A stretch of 30,692 nucleotides of DNA from an uncultured Eubacteriales bacterium (GCA_900544705.1 UQWH01000019.1:1-30692); one strand, 5' to 3'; positions 11,090 to 18,519 are shown, counted from the stretch's first letter. Numbers and translations are program-made. The notes: generated by a model from the sequence alone, not told the origin.

Positions 11090-11974
11090 ATGAAGATCAT
11101 GGAGAGAAAATACGTGTGCGCAAACGGCGTGGTGGAGCGGACGCGGTTTCCCGTCGGCGACAACGCACGCCCCAGATCCTCCCGGAAAAAGGGAAATACC
11201 TCCTATCGGAAGCAGGAGGCGAACTTTAACTCCAGCCTGCGGAAGCTGGCAAGAATTTTGAACTGCAACTACACGCACGAAAACGGACTGCTGATCACGC
11301 TGGACTACGATCCGGCGGGACTGGAAGCGCTGTGCAGGAAAGCAAAGCTGACGGAGGAGCAGACTCTGTGGGCGATGGGCGCAAGAGTCGGCGAGATCGG
11401 AGAATGGAGGGCCGCGAAAAGGAAACAGGAGAGGGTGCAGGCAGAGGGAGAGAAAAACCAATTCTCCGCTGCCTGTGATTTACTGCGCGCGGAGGCGGAG
11501 AAGCAGATGAACCTGTGGCTGCGGAGAATCAAGCGGAAGGCCGGGGACCTGAAATACATTGCCGTGACCTCGGACGTTGACGGGGACACGGGCGAGGCGG
11601 TGCGCATCCACCATCATCTGGTGATTGCGGCGGAGGGACTGTCGTGGGATCTTTTGCAGCAGCAGTGGCGGCTCGGCTCCGTGGATATCCGCCGGCTGAG
11701 AGGGCAAAAGGATTACACGCCGGTGGCGGTATACCTGCTGCGGCAGGTGAGACGGCAACCGGACGCGAAAAAATACGCCGTCAGCCGCGGGATGCTGCTG
11801 CCGGTGATTACGGAGAGAGAGGTGCTGGGCAACCCGGAGATCAGGGTTCCAGCGGGCGCCAGCGTGCTGGAGCGGGCGGAGTATAACGAGGAGACAGTGG
11901 TACAGTACGTCCGCTATGTGCCAAAAAAGCGGGAAAGCCGCACAGAGGACGGAGGCGGCGAGCATGGGATTTAA
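11090..11974 (+). CDS. Replication-initiator-like protein with HUH-like motif
   Basis: 294 residues from the ATG preceded by GGGAGAGAGA; an upstream extension to 10901 reads through the hairpins and is rejected. IHHHLVI (His at 174-176) resembles the metal-binding HUH motif of rolling-circle Rep and relaxase nucleases, after a YIAVTSDVDGDTGE segment. YTPVAVYLLRQVRRQPDAKKYAVSRG offers candidate nicking tyrosines. I know this as a wide family of gut Firmicutes phages and elements. It probably nicks a hairpin origin to start replication or is involved in transfer; the activity is inferred and no second canonical motif could be confirmed. Confidence 0.65.
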   Translation: MKIMERKYVCANGVVERTRFPVGDNARPRSSRKKGNTSYRKQEANFNSSLRKLARILNCNYTHENGLLITLDYDPAGLEALCRKAKLTEEQTLWAMGARVGEIGEWRAAKRKQERVQAEGEKNQFSAACDLLRAEAEKQMNLWLRRIKRKAGDLKYIAVTSDVDGDTGEAVRIHHHLVIAAEGLSWDLLQQQWRLGSVDIRRLRGQKDYTPVAVYLLRQVRRQPDAKKYAVSRGMLLPVITEREVLGNPEIRVPAGASVLERAEYNEETVVQYVRYVPKKRESRTEDGGGEHGI

Positions 11975-12239
11975 AATGCAGCGCGGCCTAAAAATGCCCT
12001 ACCGCAAGCAGGGGAGGATCTATTTTACGCTCGTCAACTACGACGACCTGCCAAAAAATCGACAAGACAAAATAGACCGCCTGATCGCTGATGCGGCAGG
12101 CGGCGATGCCGCATACATCGGCGCGCTGCGGGAATGGCTGCTGCACGACGACAGCGACGTGCAGCGCGTAAGCATGGACCACTACATCAGCATCCAGACA
12201 CTGTGCCGGATGCGGGAGAAAGTGTACAAGAGATGGTAA
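11964..12239 (+). CDS. Conserved phage protein, 91 residues
   Basis: The ATG at 11964 follows GGAGG and overlaps the Rep-like gene by 11 bases; a start at MPYRKQG a few codons later is also possible. Recognisable core: QGRIYFTLVNYDDLPKNRQDKI, then ALREWLLHDDSDVQRVSMDHYIS and LCRMREKVYKRW. I recall a phage family with the same GKIYFT..NY...P...Q.KI start and a LY.M...FY end, always of unknown function and often near the replication gene. The stop codon is inside the terminator-like hairpin. Confidence 0.68.
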   Translation: MGFKMQRGLKMPYRKQGRIYFTLVNYDDLPKNRQDKIDRLIADAAGGDAAYIGALREWLLHDDSDVQRVSMDHYISIQTLCRMREKVYKRW

Positions 12240-12268
12240 TCGCCCGGAGGTCGTCCTCCGGGCGATTA
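12237..12268. terminator. Hairpin between convergent genes
   Basis: A 14-base perfect stem (TAATCGCCCGGAGG with its complement) around a TCGT loop, starting at the stop codon of the plus-strand gene. It separates convergent transcripts from the left (early genes) and the right (12279-12835). T-runs are weak, so its strength as a terminator is uncertain. Confidence 0.65.
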
Positions 12269-12278
12269 TGATTTGCAG

Positions 12279-12626
12279 TTACCAGCGCGCGGCCTCGTCA
12301 GCGGCGAGCAGCTCGGCTGCCATGGCGACTACATAAGCGGGAGCTTTGCGCTCGCCCGTGCACCAGTTGTCCACGGTGCGAAGCGGGATGCAGAACCGGG
12401 CGGCGAACTGGGCGTGAGAAAGGGAATACTGCTTACACAGGCCGCGGACGGTGGCGTGCGTCAGATCGTAGATGCTGCCGAGGAGGGTCAGACGATCTGC
12501 TGGAATGTCTGCGTCGTCCGGGTCGAGCCACACGTCGTCGCGGGACAGGTCGGCGATGAAAGCCTCACGGTCGCTGAAACAATAGGACGCGGCGCGGAGA
12601 TAATCGCGGGTATGAGGGTCGAGCAT
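12279..12626 (-). CDS. HTH protein, second gene of autoregulated unit
   Basis: 115 residues from the ATG at 12626, with GAGG six bases upstream; a TTG start at 12638 would overlap the previous stop. N-terminal half (SDREAFIADLSRDDVWL...) is acidic; the C-terminal half (KQYSLSHAQFAARFCIPLRTVDNW, then GERKAPAYVVAMAAELL) is a helix-turn-helix of the type found in antitoxin-like and MqsA-like regulators. It is the second gene of a minus-strand pair. Likely the repressor of its own promoter at 12888-12916, whose spacer holds a perfect palindrome. Confidence 0.72.
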   Translation of the reverse strand: MLDPHTRDYLRAASYCFSDREAFIADLSRDDVWLDPDDADIPADRLTLLGSIYDLTHATVRGLCKQYSLSHAQFAARFCIPLRTVDNWCTGERKAPAYVVAMAAELLAADEAARW

Positions 12627-12634
12627 GGCGCGCC

Positions 12635-12835
12635 TCAATAGCAGGGATTCCGCTTGTCCATCTCCCAGATCTCGCCGAAGCGCTCGGCGTGACGGCGGGC
12701 GTACTCATCGAAAAACTCCTGCTCGGTGCAGGGGGAGAGGTCAGCGTGAATCTCTTCGCGCAGCTCGTCGTCCATCAGCTCGACAGCCGCATTGTAGTTG
12801 ATCTCGGTGCCGTAAGAATTGATAACCTTTGCCAT
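12635..12835 (-). CDS. Small acidic protein, first gene of autoregulated unit
   Basis: 66 residues from the ATG with GGAGGAAATTAAA upstream. MAKVINSYGTEINYNAAVELMDD is followed by LREEIHADLSPCTEQEFFDEYARRHAERFGEIWEMDKRNPCY. I recall this as a common small family of gut Firmicutes (VINSYGxEI...CTEQEFFDAY...NPxY), often beside a small HTH protein; function is unknown to me. The acidic, helical composition and partnership with an HTH gene suggest a toxin-antitoxin or regulatory pair, which is inference. The next gene starts nine bases after its stop. Confidence 0.72.
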   Translation of the reverse strand: MAKVINSYGTEINYNAAVELMDDELREEIHADLSPCTEQEFFDEYARRHAERFGEIWEMDKRNPCY

Positions 12836-12887
12836 TTTAATTTCCTCCAAATGTTTTGTTTTGTGGGGTCTTGCTCTTTACACTTAT

Positions 12888-12916
12888 ATAATACCACTCA
12901 ATGAGTGGTTTGTCAA
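12888..12916 (-). promoter_or_regulatory. Sigma-A promoter with palindromic operator in its spacer
   Basis: On the minus strand: TTGACA (12916-12911), a 17-base spacer, TATTAT (12893-12888). The spacer holds the inverted repeat CCACTCA-T-TGAGTGG (12894-12908), filling the gap between the two boxes. A protein bound there would block polymerase, the classical arrangement of self-repressing HTH operons. The region from here to 13017 holds no gene. Confidence 0.82.
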
Positions 12917-12959
12917 GCACTTTTTTCAAAAAATCGAAATTTTTTTTCGGCGGGAAGAA

Positions 12960-12972
12960 TTGGAAGTAACTG
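12960..12972 (+). repeat. Leader repeat copy 1 (TTGGAAGTAACTG)
   Basis: A 13-base sequence found again at 17372-17384. Both copies are followed by a G-run and, further on, GGTGCAA and a GGAGG ribosome site. This copy is 58 bases before the small terminase start. Confidence 0.6.
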
Positions 12973-13017
12973 CGGGGGCGGGGAGGCGATAATCAGGGTG
13001 CAAAGGAGGGAGGATGC

Positions 13018-13617
13018 GTGCAGACAAGATACAGGCCGCGGGAGCTGGCGGAGGCCGTGGACAGATATTTTGACTCCATCCGCGTGGTGCGTCCGCTCAT
13101 CCTGGAGGAGATCGACTATCAGGAGCAGCCGGACGGCACCTATGGCGTGACGCTGGATGCCTTCGGGCACCCGAGGAAGAAATTCGTCCGGCCGGTCGCG
13201 GCGGACGGAACGCCGGCGGTGGAGGAAATCTGGATCAAAAAGCCAAGTATGGCGGGGTTATGCCTGTTTTTGGGCATCCACCGCTCGACGTGGGCGGAAT
13301 ACGGCAAGAAAAAGGCGTATGCCGACACGGTGGAGCGCGCGCGGGGGCGCGTGGAGGACTATCTGGCCGGGAAGGTGCTGGAAAAATCCTCCGCAGCGGG
13401 CGCGAAATTTAGCCTGCAGCACAACTGCGGATGGAAGGAGCGGCAGGAGATCAGCCTCGACAAGGAGACGCGAGAGGTCGTGAGCAAAACAATGACGGCC
13501 CAGGAAAAGCTGGAGCTGCTGCGGGAGCTGGGGCTGAAGCTCCCCGGAGAGGAGAAGGAACATGAAGATCGACAAGCTGATCAAGCTCGCGAAGAAGCTG
13601 AAGCCGACGCCGTTTGA
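13018..13617 (+). CDS. terS: Terminase small subunit
   Basis: 199 residues from a GTG preceded by AAAGGAGGGAGG. The central part (KKPSMAGLCLFLGIHRSTWAEYGKKKAYADTVERARGRVEDYLAGKVL) is the DNA-recognition helix-turn-helix and oligomerisation helix of small terminases, and NCGWKERQEISLD matches the FGWK.KQEI segment of this family. It binds the packaging site and hands DNA to the large subunit at 22090, which is about 8.5 kb away. Its last 56 bases overlap the next gene in another frame; the charged tail there (EEKEHEDRQADQ) may be non-essential. Confidence 0.82.
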   Translation: MQTRYRPRELAEAVDRYFDSIRVVRPLILEEIDYQEQPDGTYGVTLDAFGHPRKKFVRPVAADGTPAVEEIWIKKPSMAGLCLFLGIHRSTWAEYGKKKAYADTVERARGRVEDYLAGKVLEKSSAAGAKFSLQHNCGWKERQEISLDKETREVVSKTMTAQEKLELLRELGLKLPGEEKEHEDRQADQAREEAEADAV

Positions 13618-15670
13618 CGACGAGCTGCTCCTGATGTGGGTCAACGAGATCGAGGGGATGGTGCTGAGCGAAATCCACCTTGTGACGGTGACGGACATTG
13701 CGCCATATGAGTTAGGAGAGGACGAAAGCCTGCCAACGGCGGAGCTGACTGCGCCTTATCCCTATGACAAGCTCTACACGCAGTACCTGATGGCGCAGAT
13801 CGACTACGCAAACGGCGAGTACAGCAAATACCAGAACACAATGCAGATGTTTAACGCCTACTACACGGAGTATGTGCATTATGTGGCGGAGGTGCTCGCA
13901 CCGGCAGACGGGCGGGCGGAGCTGCTGCAATACTATCTCTCGGCCTATGCGATCGCCAAAAAGCACGGCTACACCGGCACGGAGGAGCAGTGGCTGCAAT
14001 CCCTGCACGGCGCGGACGGACGGGGGACCAAGATGCAGTACCAGGGCAAGGTGATCCAGTGGGCGACGGACGGGACGGAGGACTGGCACGACCTTGTGGA
14101 TATGCAGGGCATCCAGGACGAGATCACACAGGATGCACAGACGACGATCACGGCGTCTGCAAATCAGGCGGCGCAGGAGGCGACGGCGGCAGCGACGGCG
14201 GCCAAAAATGCGGCAGTTGCGGCCAAAGACGACGCACAGAGTGCGGCAACAACCGCAGGCAGCGCTAAGAACACCGCTACGACGGCGGCGCAGGAGGCGA
14301 CGGCGGCCAAAACAGCCGCAGCGGGGTCTGCGGCCACGGCAAGCCAGCAGGCGGCAGCGGCGAATGCGGCAAAGGAGGCGGCGCAGGCCGCGCAGCAGCG
14401 CGCGGGAGAATCGGAGCAGGAGGCAAATGACTCGGCGCTGGCTGCATCAAATGCGAAAGACGCGGCGGTTGCGGCAAAAAACGCTGCGCAGAACGCCGCG
14501 AAGGACGCGGACTTCTCTGCGGGCGAGGCGGATTCCTCGGCGAAGACCGCGCAGGCCTGGGCGGAGGGAAAACGGGGGACGGCGGAGGTACCGGCGACAG
14601 ACCCGGCATACCACAACAACGCGAAATACTGGGCGGAGCAGGCAAAGGGAGGCGCCGGTGCAGATGCCGTAAAGTACACGCCGCAGAGCCTGACGGAGGC
14701 GCAGAAAGCACAGGCACGGAGTAACATCGGCGTGACATCGGGCGGAGGCGGCGCGGGGAAGCCTGGCACGACCTTCACCCCGAGCGTGAGCGCAGCGGGC
14801 GTGATCTCGTGGACAAACGACGGAGGCTTGGGAAATCCGGCACCGGTCAACATCAAGGGGCCGCAAGGAGATCAGGGGCCGAAGGGGGAGACCGGCGCAA
14901 AGGGCGAGACAGGAGCGCAAGGCCCACAGGGAGAGCCGGGGGCAAAGGGAGAACCCGGCGCGCAAGGCCCGCAAGGAGAGCCGGGCACGGATGCAACCGT
15001 GACGGAGGCTGCAATCACGGCGGCACTGGGGTACACACCGGCGAACCCTGAGAATGTGCCGTCCGGCGCACTGGCCAGCAAAGACAGAGTAGACCTCGGA
15101 GGCAGCGATGCGACGGGGACGCTGCCGGTGAGCAAGGGCGGTACCGGGGCAACGACGGCAGCAGCCGCAAGGAAAAACTTAGGCCTCGGCGCTCTGGCGA
15201 CGAAGGGGAGCGTATCTCTTGCCGGATCGGACGTGAGCGGAACACTGCCGATTGGCAAGGGCGGCACGGGCGAGACGAGCGTCGCCGGGATTATGAAAGC
15301 GCTCGGCATCAAGGACTACATCACAGAACAGGGCACGAGCGGAATCTGGCGGTATCGGAAGTGGGCATCGGGCGTGGCGGAGTGCTGGGGAGAGTACACG
15401 GACGAAAATGTGTCGATCACGACGGCGTGGGGGCAGATCTATGACAGCACGGCGATGTATGGCTACTACAACTACCCGAGCGGGCTTTTTGTGGCCGCGC
15501 CGGTAGAGCAGGTGACAGCAAGAGCCGGTGGCAGCGGGAGCGCTCTATGGATCGAGACCTATCTTGATGCGACGGCGGTGCGAACAGGCCAATGGAAGTA
15601 TGCTAGTGCAACAGCGTCAAGCGGGATCACGGTGCGCGTGACAATGTACTCCGTAGGCCGATGGAAGTAA
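13562..15670 (+). CDS. Connector-like N-terminus fused to a collagen-type tail fibre
   Basis: 702 residues. About 1-110 (MKIDKLIKLAKKLKPTPFDD, later KLYTQYLMAQIDYANGEYSKYQNTM) match a family I know as separate head-tail connector-like proteins. An Ala-rich coiled coil follows (about 190-330), then 14 Gly-X-Y collagen triplets (433-475), two tail-fibre repeats around LPVSKGGTGATT and LPIGKGGTGETS, and a C-terminal beta domain (SGIWRYRKWASGVAECWGEY to MYSVGRWK) that is a likely receptor-binding tip. It should be a trimeric fibre joined to the virion by its N-terminus. GGAGAGGAGAAGGAAC precedes the ATG. Fusion of a connector-like domain to a fibre is unusual. Confidence 0.8.
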   Translation: MKIDKLIKLAKKLKPTPFDDELLLMWVNEIEGMVLSEIHLVTVTDIAPYELGEDESLPTAELTAPYPYDKLYTQYLMAQIDYANGEYSKYQNTMQMFNAYYTEYVHYVAEVLAPADGRAELLQYYLSAYAIAKKHGYTGTEEQWLQSLHGADGRGTKMQYQGKVIQWATDGTEDWHDLVDMQGIQDEITQDAQTTITASANQAAQEATAAATAAKNAAVAAKDDAQSAATTAGSAKNTATTAAQEATAAKTAAAGSAATASQQAAAANAAKEAAQAAQQRAGESEQEANDSALAASNAKDAAVAAKNAAQNAAKDADFSAGEADSSAKTAQAWAEGKRGTAEVPATDPAYHNNAKYWAEQAKGGAGADAVKYTPQSLTEAQKAQARSNIGVTSGGGGAGKPGTTFTPSVSAAGVISWTNDGGLGNPAPVNIKGPQGDQGPKGETGAKGETGAQGPQGEPGAKGEPGAQGPQGEPGTDATVTEAAITAALGYTPANPENVPSGALASKDRVDLGGSDATGTLPVSKGGTGATTAAAARKNLGLGALATKGSVSLAGSDVSGTLPIGKGGTGETSVAGIMKALGIKDYITEQGTSGIWRYRKWASGVAECWGEYTDENVSITTAWGQIYDSTAMYGYYNYPSGLFVAAPVEQVTARAGGSGSALWIETYLDATAVRTGQWKYASATASSGITVRVTMYSVGRWK

Positions 15671-15691
15671 GGCGGGAAGGAGGGAAAGCGG

Positions 15692-15976
15692 ATGGAAATT
15701 GAAGAAAAGGAGATCGAGAACGAGCAGCGGAGCAAATCCAACACCCACCGGCTGGACAGACTGGAAAAGCGCGTGGACGAGCAGGACAAGCTGGTGACGG
15801 CGATTTGCGGCTTACAGAAGGACATGGAGCACACCAAGAGCGACGTATCGGAGATCAAGACGAACGTCGATACCCTGCTGAACAAGCCCGCGAAGCGCTG
15901 GGACAGCGCGGTGACGGCAGTCGTGACGGCGCTGATCTCGGTGCTGGTGGGCGCGGTGCTGGGGCGGCTGATCTGA
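15692..15976 (+). CDS. XhlA-like coiled-coil membrane protein
   Basis: 94 residues. A charged coiled coil (about 8-65) is followed by a single membrane span near the C-terminus (about 72-91). This is the layout of the XhlA/haemolysin-like proteins that sit before holins in Gram-positive phages and help with lysis. AAGGAGGG precedes the ATG. It is followed by the holin and endolysin. The lysis role rests on position and topology. Confidence 0.78.
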   Translation: MEIEEKEIENEQRSKSNTHRLDRLEKRVDEQDKLVTAICGLQKDMEHTKSDVSEIKTNVDTLLNKPAKRWDSAVTAVVTALISVLVGAVLGRLI

Positions 15977-16034
15977 CCGCAGCGGGCAAGGGAAAAAACC
16001 GGGAAACCGGTGAATTTTGAAAGGAGAAATGGAA

Positions 16035-16238
16035 ATGAAACTGAGCAACAAGGTCTATGACATCCTGAAGTGGATCGCGCTGTATCTGCTGCCCGCGCTG
16101 GGCACGCTGTACTTTGCGCTGTCCGGTATCTGGGGGCTTCCCTACGGGGAGCAGATCGTCGGCACGATCACTGCTGCGGACACCTTCCTCGGCGTGCTGC
16201 TGGGCATCAGCAGCGCAAGCTACAAAAAGGGGGCGTGA
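16035..16238 (+). CDS. Phage holin
   Basis: 67 residues from the ATG with AAAGGAG upstream (an ATG two codons earlier is also possible). It has two hydrophobic spans (KWIALYLLPALGTLYFAL and ITAADTFLGVLLGI) around an IWGLPYGEQIVG turn and a basic end. I recognise the sequence as the r1t-type holin family. It forms membrane lesions that release the endolysin encoded three bases after its stop. Confidence 0.85.
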   Translation: MKLSNKVYDILKWIALYLLPALGTLYFALSGIWGLPYGEQIVGTITAADTFLGVLLGISSASYKKGA

Positions 16239-16241
16239 GCC

Positions 16242-17048
16242 ATGACGGAAACTCAACTCAGGCAGAAGGTCGTCAATCAGATCAAGTCGTGGGTCGGCTA
16301 CAACAACGCTGATGGAAGCCACAAAAAGATCATCGACATCTACAACAGCCACAAGCCACTCGCACGAGGATATAAGCTGCGATATACCGATGCATGGTGT
16401 GCCGGTACGGTATCGGCCGTGGCGATTGCCTGCGGTCTGACCGACATCATGCCGACAGAGGTCGGTGTTGGTGAGATGATCAAGCTCTACCAGCGCTTGG
16501 GACGCTGGGAAGAAAACGACGCACACGTCCCTCGACTTGGCGACGTGATCGTGTACGCATGGAGCGACAATGGTGTCGGGGACTGCACTGTCGGAGATAG
16601 CCATGTAGGCATCGTCACCGACTGCGACGGCAAGACAATCACAGCGACCGAGGGCAATATGGTCGTCAACGGCGTGCATCTGGTCGGTTATCGCACCATC
16701 CCCGTCAATGGCCGGTACATCCGTGGCTTCGGCTTGCCTGACTATGCCAGCAAAGCCACGGAGGCAGAGCCGACAACGCCTGCGCCGACACCGGCACCCG
16801 AAGAACCGAAAAAGGAGGATACAATCACGATGGAACTGAGAATGCTCAAGCGCGGCATGAGCGGAAACGATGTCCGCGCGGCGATGCTGCTGATGAAGGA
16901 CAAGGGCTATTATCCCTACACCATTCCGGCGACGGACAAGCTGTTCGGGCCGAAGATGGAGGCCGGTGTGCGCAGGATGCAGGCCGAGCACAATCTCGGC
17001 GTGGACGGCATGATCGGGCATAACAGCTGGACATATCTGCTCAAGTAA
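16242..17048 (+). CDS. Endolysin: CHAP-like peptidase/amidase with peptidoglycan-binding domain
   Basis: 268 residues. The N-terminal catalytic domain (about 1-172) has DAWCAGT with C53 and SHVGIV with H121, the Cys-His pair of CHAP or NlpC/P60 enzymes that cut peptide bonds in peptidoglycan. A Thr/Pro-rich linker (about 175-195) leads to a C-terminal peptidoglycan-binding domain of the PG_binding_1 type (LKRGMSGNDVRAAMLLMKDKG to DGMIGHNSWTYLL). There is no signal peptide, as expected when a holin provides the exit. Its stop shares one base with the next start (TAATG). Confidence 0.88.
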   Translation: MTETQLRQKVVNQIKSWVGYNNADGSHKKIIDIYNSHKPLARGYKLRYTDAWCAGTVSAVAIACGLTDIMPTEVGVGEMIKLYQRLGRWEENDAHVPRLGDVIVYAWSDNGVGDCTVGDSHVGIVTDCDGKTITATEGNMVVNGVHLVGYRTIPVNGRYIRGFGLPDYASKATEAEPTTPAPTPAPEEPKKEDTITMELRMLKRGMSGNDVRAAMLLMKDKGYYPYTIPATDKLFGPKMEAGVRRMQAEHNLGVDGMIGHNSWTYLLK

Positions 17049-17296
17049 TGGCACCGATGGCTCGCATCAGCCTGCCGCCCGCGCTGCAAGGGCTGACAAG
17101 GGGCGAGATGGAGCGGGTAATTGAGCAGGCCAATGTAGGAGCCGAGAACGAGCGAATTGCAAAGCTCTACTACATCGACAAGCTGCCGCAGGCGGATGTG
17201 GCGGCGGAAGTTTATCTTGCGCAGGCGACGATCAAGCGGCGGCTGCCGAAGATCGTAGAGAAAATGCAGATTGCCGAAAGACACATGAAAAACTGA
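17048..17296 (+). CDS. Sigma-region-4-like HTH protein
   Basis: 82 residues. A C-terminal helix-turn-helix (ENERIAKLYYIDKLPQADVAAEVYLAQATIKRRLPKIVEKM) is of the sigma-70 region 4 type. Proteins like this in Gram-positive phages act as late regulators (ArpU/sigma-like). Start by a one-base overlap with the endolysin stop. The terminator at 17301 follows. It may drive the leader repeats at 12960 and 17372; this is inference from position only. Confidence 0.75.
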   Translation: MAPMARISLPPALQGLTRGEMERVIEQANVGAENERIAKLYYIDKLPQADVAAEVYLAQATIKRRLPKIVEKMQIAERHMKN

Positions 17297-17300
17297 CAGA

Positions 17301-17331
17301 CCCGGCGGGGGAAGCCCTGCCGGGATTTTTT
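17301..17331 (+). terminator. Rho-independent terminator after the lysis block
   Basis: CCCGGCGGGG pairs with CCCTGCCGGG over ten bases with one G-T wobble around a GAAG loop, followed by six T. It closes the terS-fibre-lysis transcript; the structural genes after it need another promoter. Confidence 0.9.
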
Positions 17332-17345
17332 AATGCAATTCGCCA

Positions 17346-17373
17346 AACATTCAGGTGCTTGCAACCGAATGTT
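17346..17373 (+). promoter_or_regulatory. Inverted repeat AACATTC...GAATGTT in late leader
   Basis: Two 7-base arms (17346-17352 and 17367-17373) face each other across 14 bases, just after the terminator and touching the leader repeat at 17372. It may be a binding site for a late activator. No consensus promoter hexamers are seen here. Confidence 0.4.
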
Positions 17374-17384
17374 GGAAGTAACTG
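17372..17384 (+). repeat. Leader repeat copy 2 (TTGGAAGTAACTG)
   Basis: Same 13 bases as at 12960-12972. Here it is 67 bases before the first structural gene. Both copies stand at the start of a late transcription block. Confidence 0.6.
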
Positions 17385-17438
17385 GGGGAGCTGATGCGAG
17401 AAAATGGAGAAAAAGAAGGTGCAAGGAGGTGAGCGACA

Positions 17439-17576
17439 GTGGAAAAGGCATACGAGGGCAAGGTGAGAAACACCGGCAGCCAGGTTGTAAAGGCACCGTA
17501 TCAGCACGAAAACAAGGACAGCGGCAAGGTGCACACCGGAAACGACCTGCGGAGCACGGCAGGCGGGAAAAAGTAA
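17439..17576 (+). CDS. Small virion-region protein, 45 residues
   Basis: GTG start with AAGGAGGTGAG upstream. VEKAYEGKVRNTGSQVVKAPYQ, then SGKVHTGNDLRSTAGGKK. The pattern GKV.NTG.Q.VKAP...GKV.TG.DLR is familiar from short proteins just before the scaffold and capsid genes of short-tailed phages. No membrane span. It could be a minor head component. It is separated from the scaffold gene by 18 bases. Confidence 0.65.
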   Translation: MEKAYEGKVRNTGSQVVKAPYQHENKDSGKVHTGNDLRSTAGGKK

Positions 17577-17594
17577 AAAAATCTGGAGGACAAC

Positions 17595-18509
17595 ATGGGA
17601 GAAACCAATTATTACGAGCTTTTCGGCGTACCCGCGCCGGAAGCAGGCGGAAAAGAGCCGGAAGCCGCCGAACCGGCAGCTCAGCCAGCAGAAGCATCCG
17701 AAACCGCAGAAGCGGAGCAGGACGAGGGCGGAAAAGAGCCGGAGGCCGCCGAACCGGCAGAAGCGGGCGAAGGGAATCCGGGCGAAGCGCAGCAGAATGC
17801 GCAGGAGCCTGAAAAGGACGGGCAGGACGCGGAAACGCGCCGAAAAAACGCGGCGCAGCGGAGAAACCGGGAGAAGCTGGAGGCGGAGAAGAAGGGACGG
17901 CAGGACGCTGCCGCCGAGATCCTCCGCCAGATGGGGCTGAAGGACCCGAAAACGGGGCAGCCGGTCACGACGATGGAGGAATTCGCGGCGTACCAGCAAG
18001 CGAAGATGCAGGCCAAGGCGGAGCAGGACCTGAAAAACGGGAAGCTCAGCCCGGAGGTGCTGCAAAGCGTGGTGATGGCCTCTCCGGAGATGCAGGCCCT
18101 CCTGAAGGACGCGAAGGAGACGAAGGAAACCGCCGAGGTGCAGAACTTCACGGCGAGAAGAGAGATGGAGCTGGCGGAGATCCGGAAACTGAACCCGGAG
18201 ATCAAGACGCTGGACGACATCATCCGGATGCCGACAGGCGGGGACTTTGCCGACCTCGTGCGCAAGGGGTGCAGCTTTGTACAGGCGTACAAGACCGCAA
18301 ACTTTGACGCGATCATGCAGAAAACCCGCGCAGCGGGAGAGCAGCGGGCGCGAAACGCTGCAATGTCGCAGGCGCACATCAAGGGTACACCGACCAGCCA
18401 GAGCGAGGCATTTGTGGTGCCGCAGCAGGTGAAGGAGATGTACCGCGTATTTAATCCGGGGATCACGGACGAAGAGATCGCGAAGGATTACCGGAAAAAC
18501 AGAAAGTGA
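17595..18509 (+). CDS. Capsid scaffolding protein
   Basis: 304 residues, acidic and strongly helical. The N-terminal third is Ala/Glu/Pro-rich and contains a 34-base duplication (17646-17679 and 17727-17760, one mismatch) coding for GGKEPEAAEPA twice. The middle is a charged coiled coil and the end (VPQQVKEMYRVFNPGITDEEIAKDYRKNRK) is the basic, conserved tip that binds coat protein in scaffolds. Position immediately before the decoration and major capsid genes is standard. GGAGG lies before the ATG. Confidence 0.82.
   Translation: MGETNYYELFGVPAPEAGGKEPEAAEPAAQPAEASETAEAEQDEGGKEPEAAEPAEAGEGNPGEAQQNAQEPEKDGQDAETRRKNAAQRRNREKLEAEKKGRQDAAAEILRQMGLKDPKTGQPVTTMEEFAAYQQAKMQAKAEQDLKNGKLSPEVLQSVVMASPEMQALLKDAKETKETAEVQNFTARREMELAEIRKLNPEIKTLDDIIRMPTGGDFADLVRKGCSFVQAYKTANFDAIMQKTRAAGEQRARNAAMSQAHIKGTPTSQSEAFVVPQQVKEMYRVFNPGITDEEIAKDYRKNRK
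17646..17760 (+). repeat. Direct 34-base repeat inside scaffold gene
   Basis: Copies at 17646-17679 and 17727-17760 differ at one base and keep the reading frame (81 bases apart), so they probably arose by an in-frame duplication of the flexible N-terminal part. Confidence 0.85.
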
Positions 18510-18519
18510 GGAGAGAAAA

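Noticed and set aside
14094..14672. Arg-rich plus-strand open frame (192 codons) inside the fibre gene
   Set aside because: A frame-shifted reading of the Ala-rich coiled-coil region; more than half Arg, no ribosome site.
14858..14986. Repeats that might suggest a CRISPR array
   Set aside because: They are codons of 14 collagen triplets in the fibre gene, not repeats separated by unique spacers.
15310..15670. Variable-repeat region of a diversity-generating retroelement at the fibre tip
   Set aside because: No reverse transcriptase or template repeat was seen in the window.
15855..17054. Minus-strand open frame of 399 codons
   Set aside because: Antisense to the holin and endolysin, which are recognisable; no ribosome site at its start.
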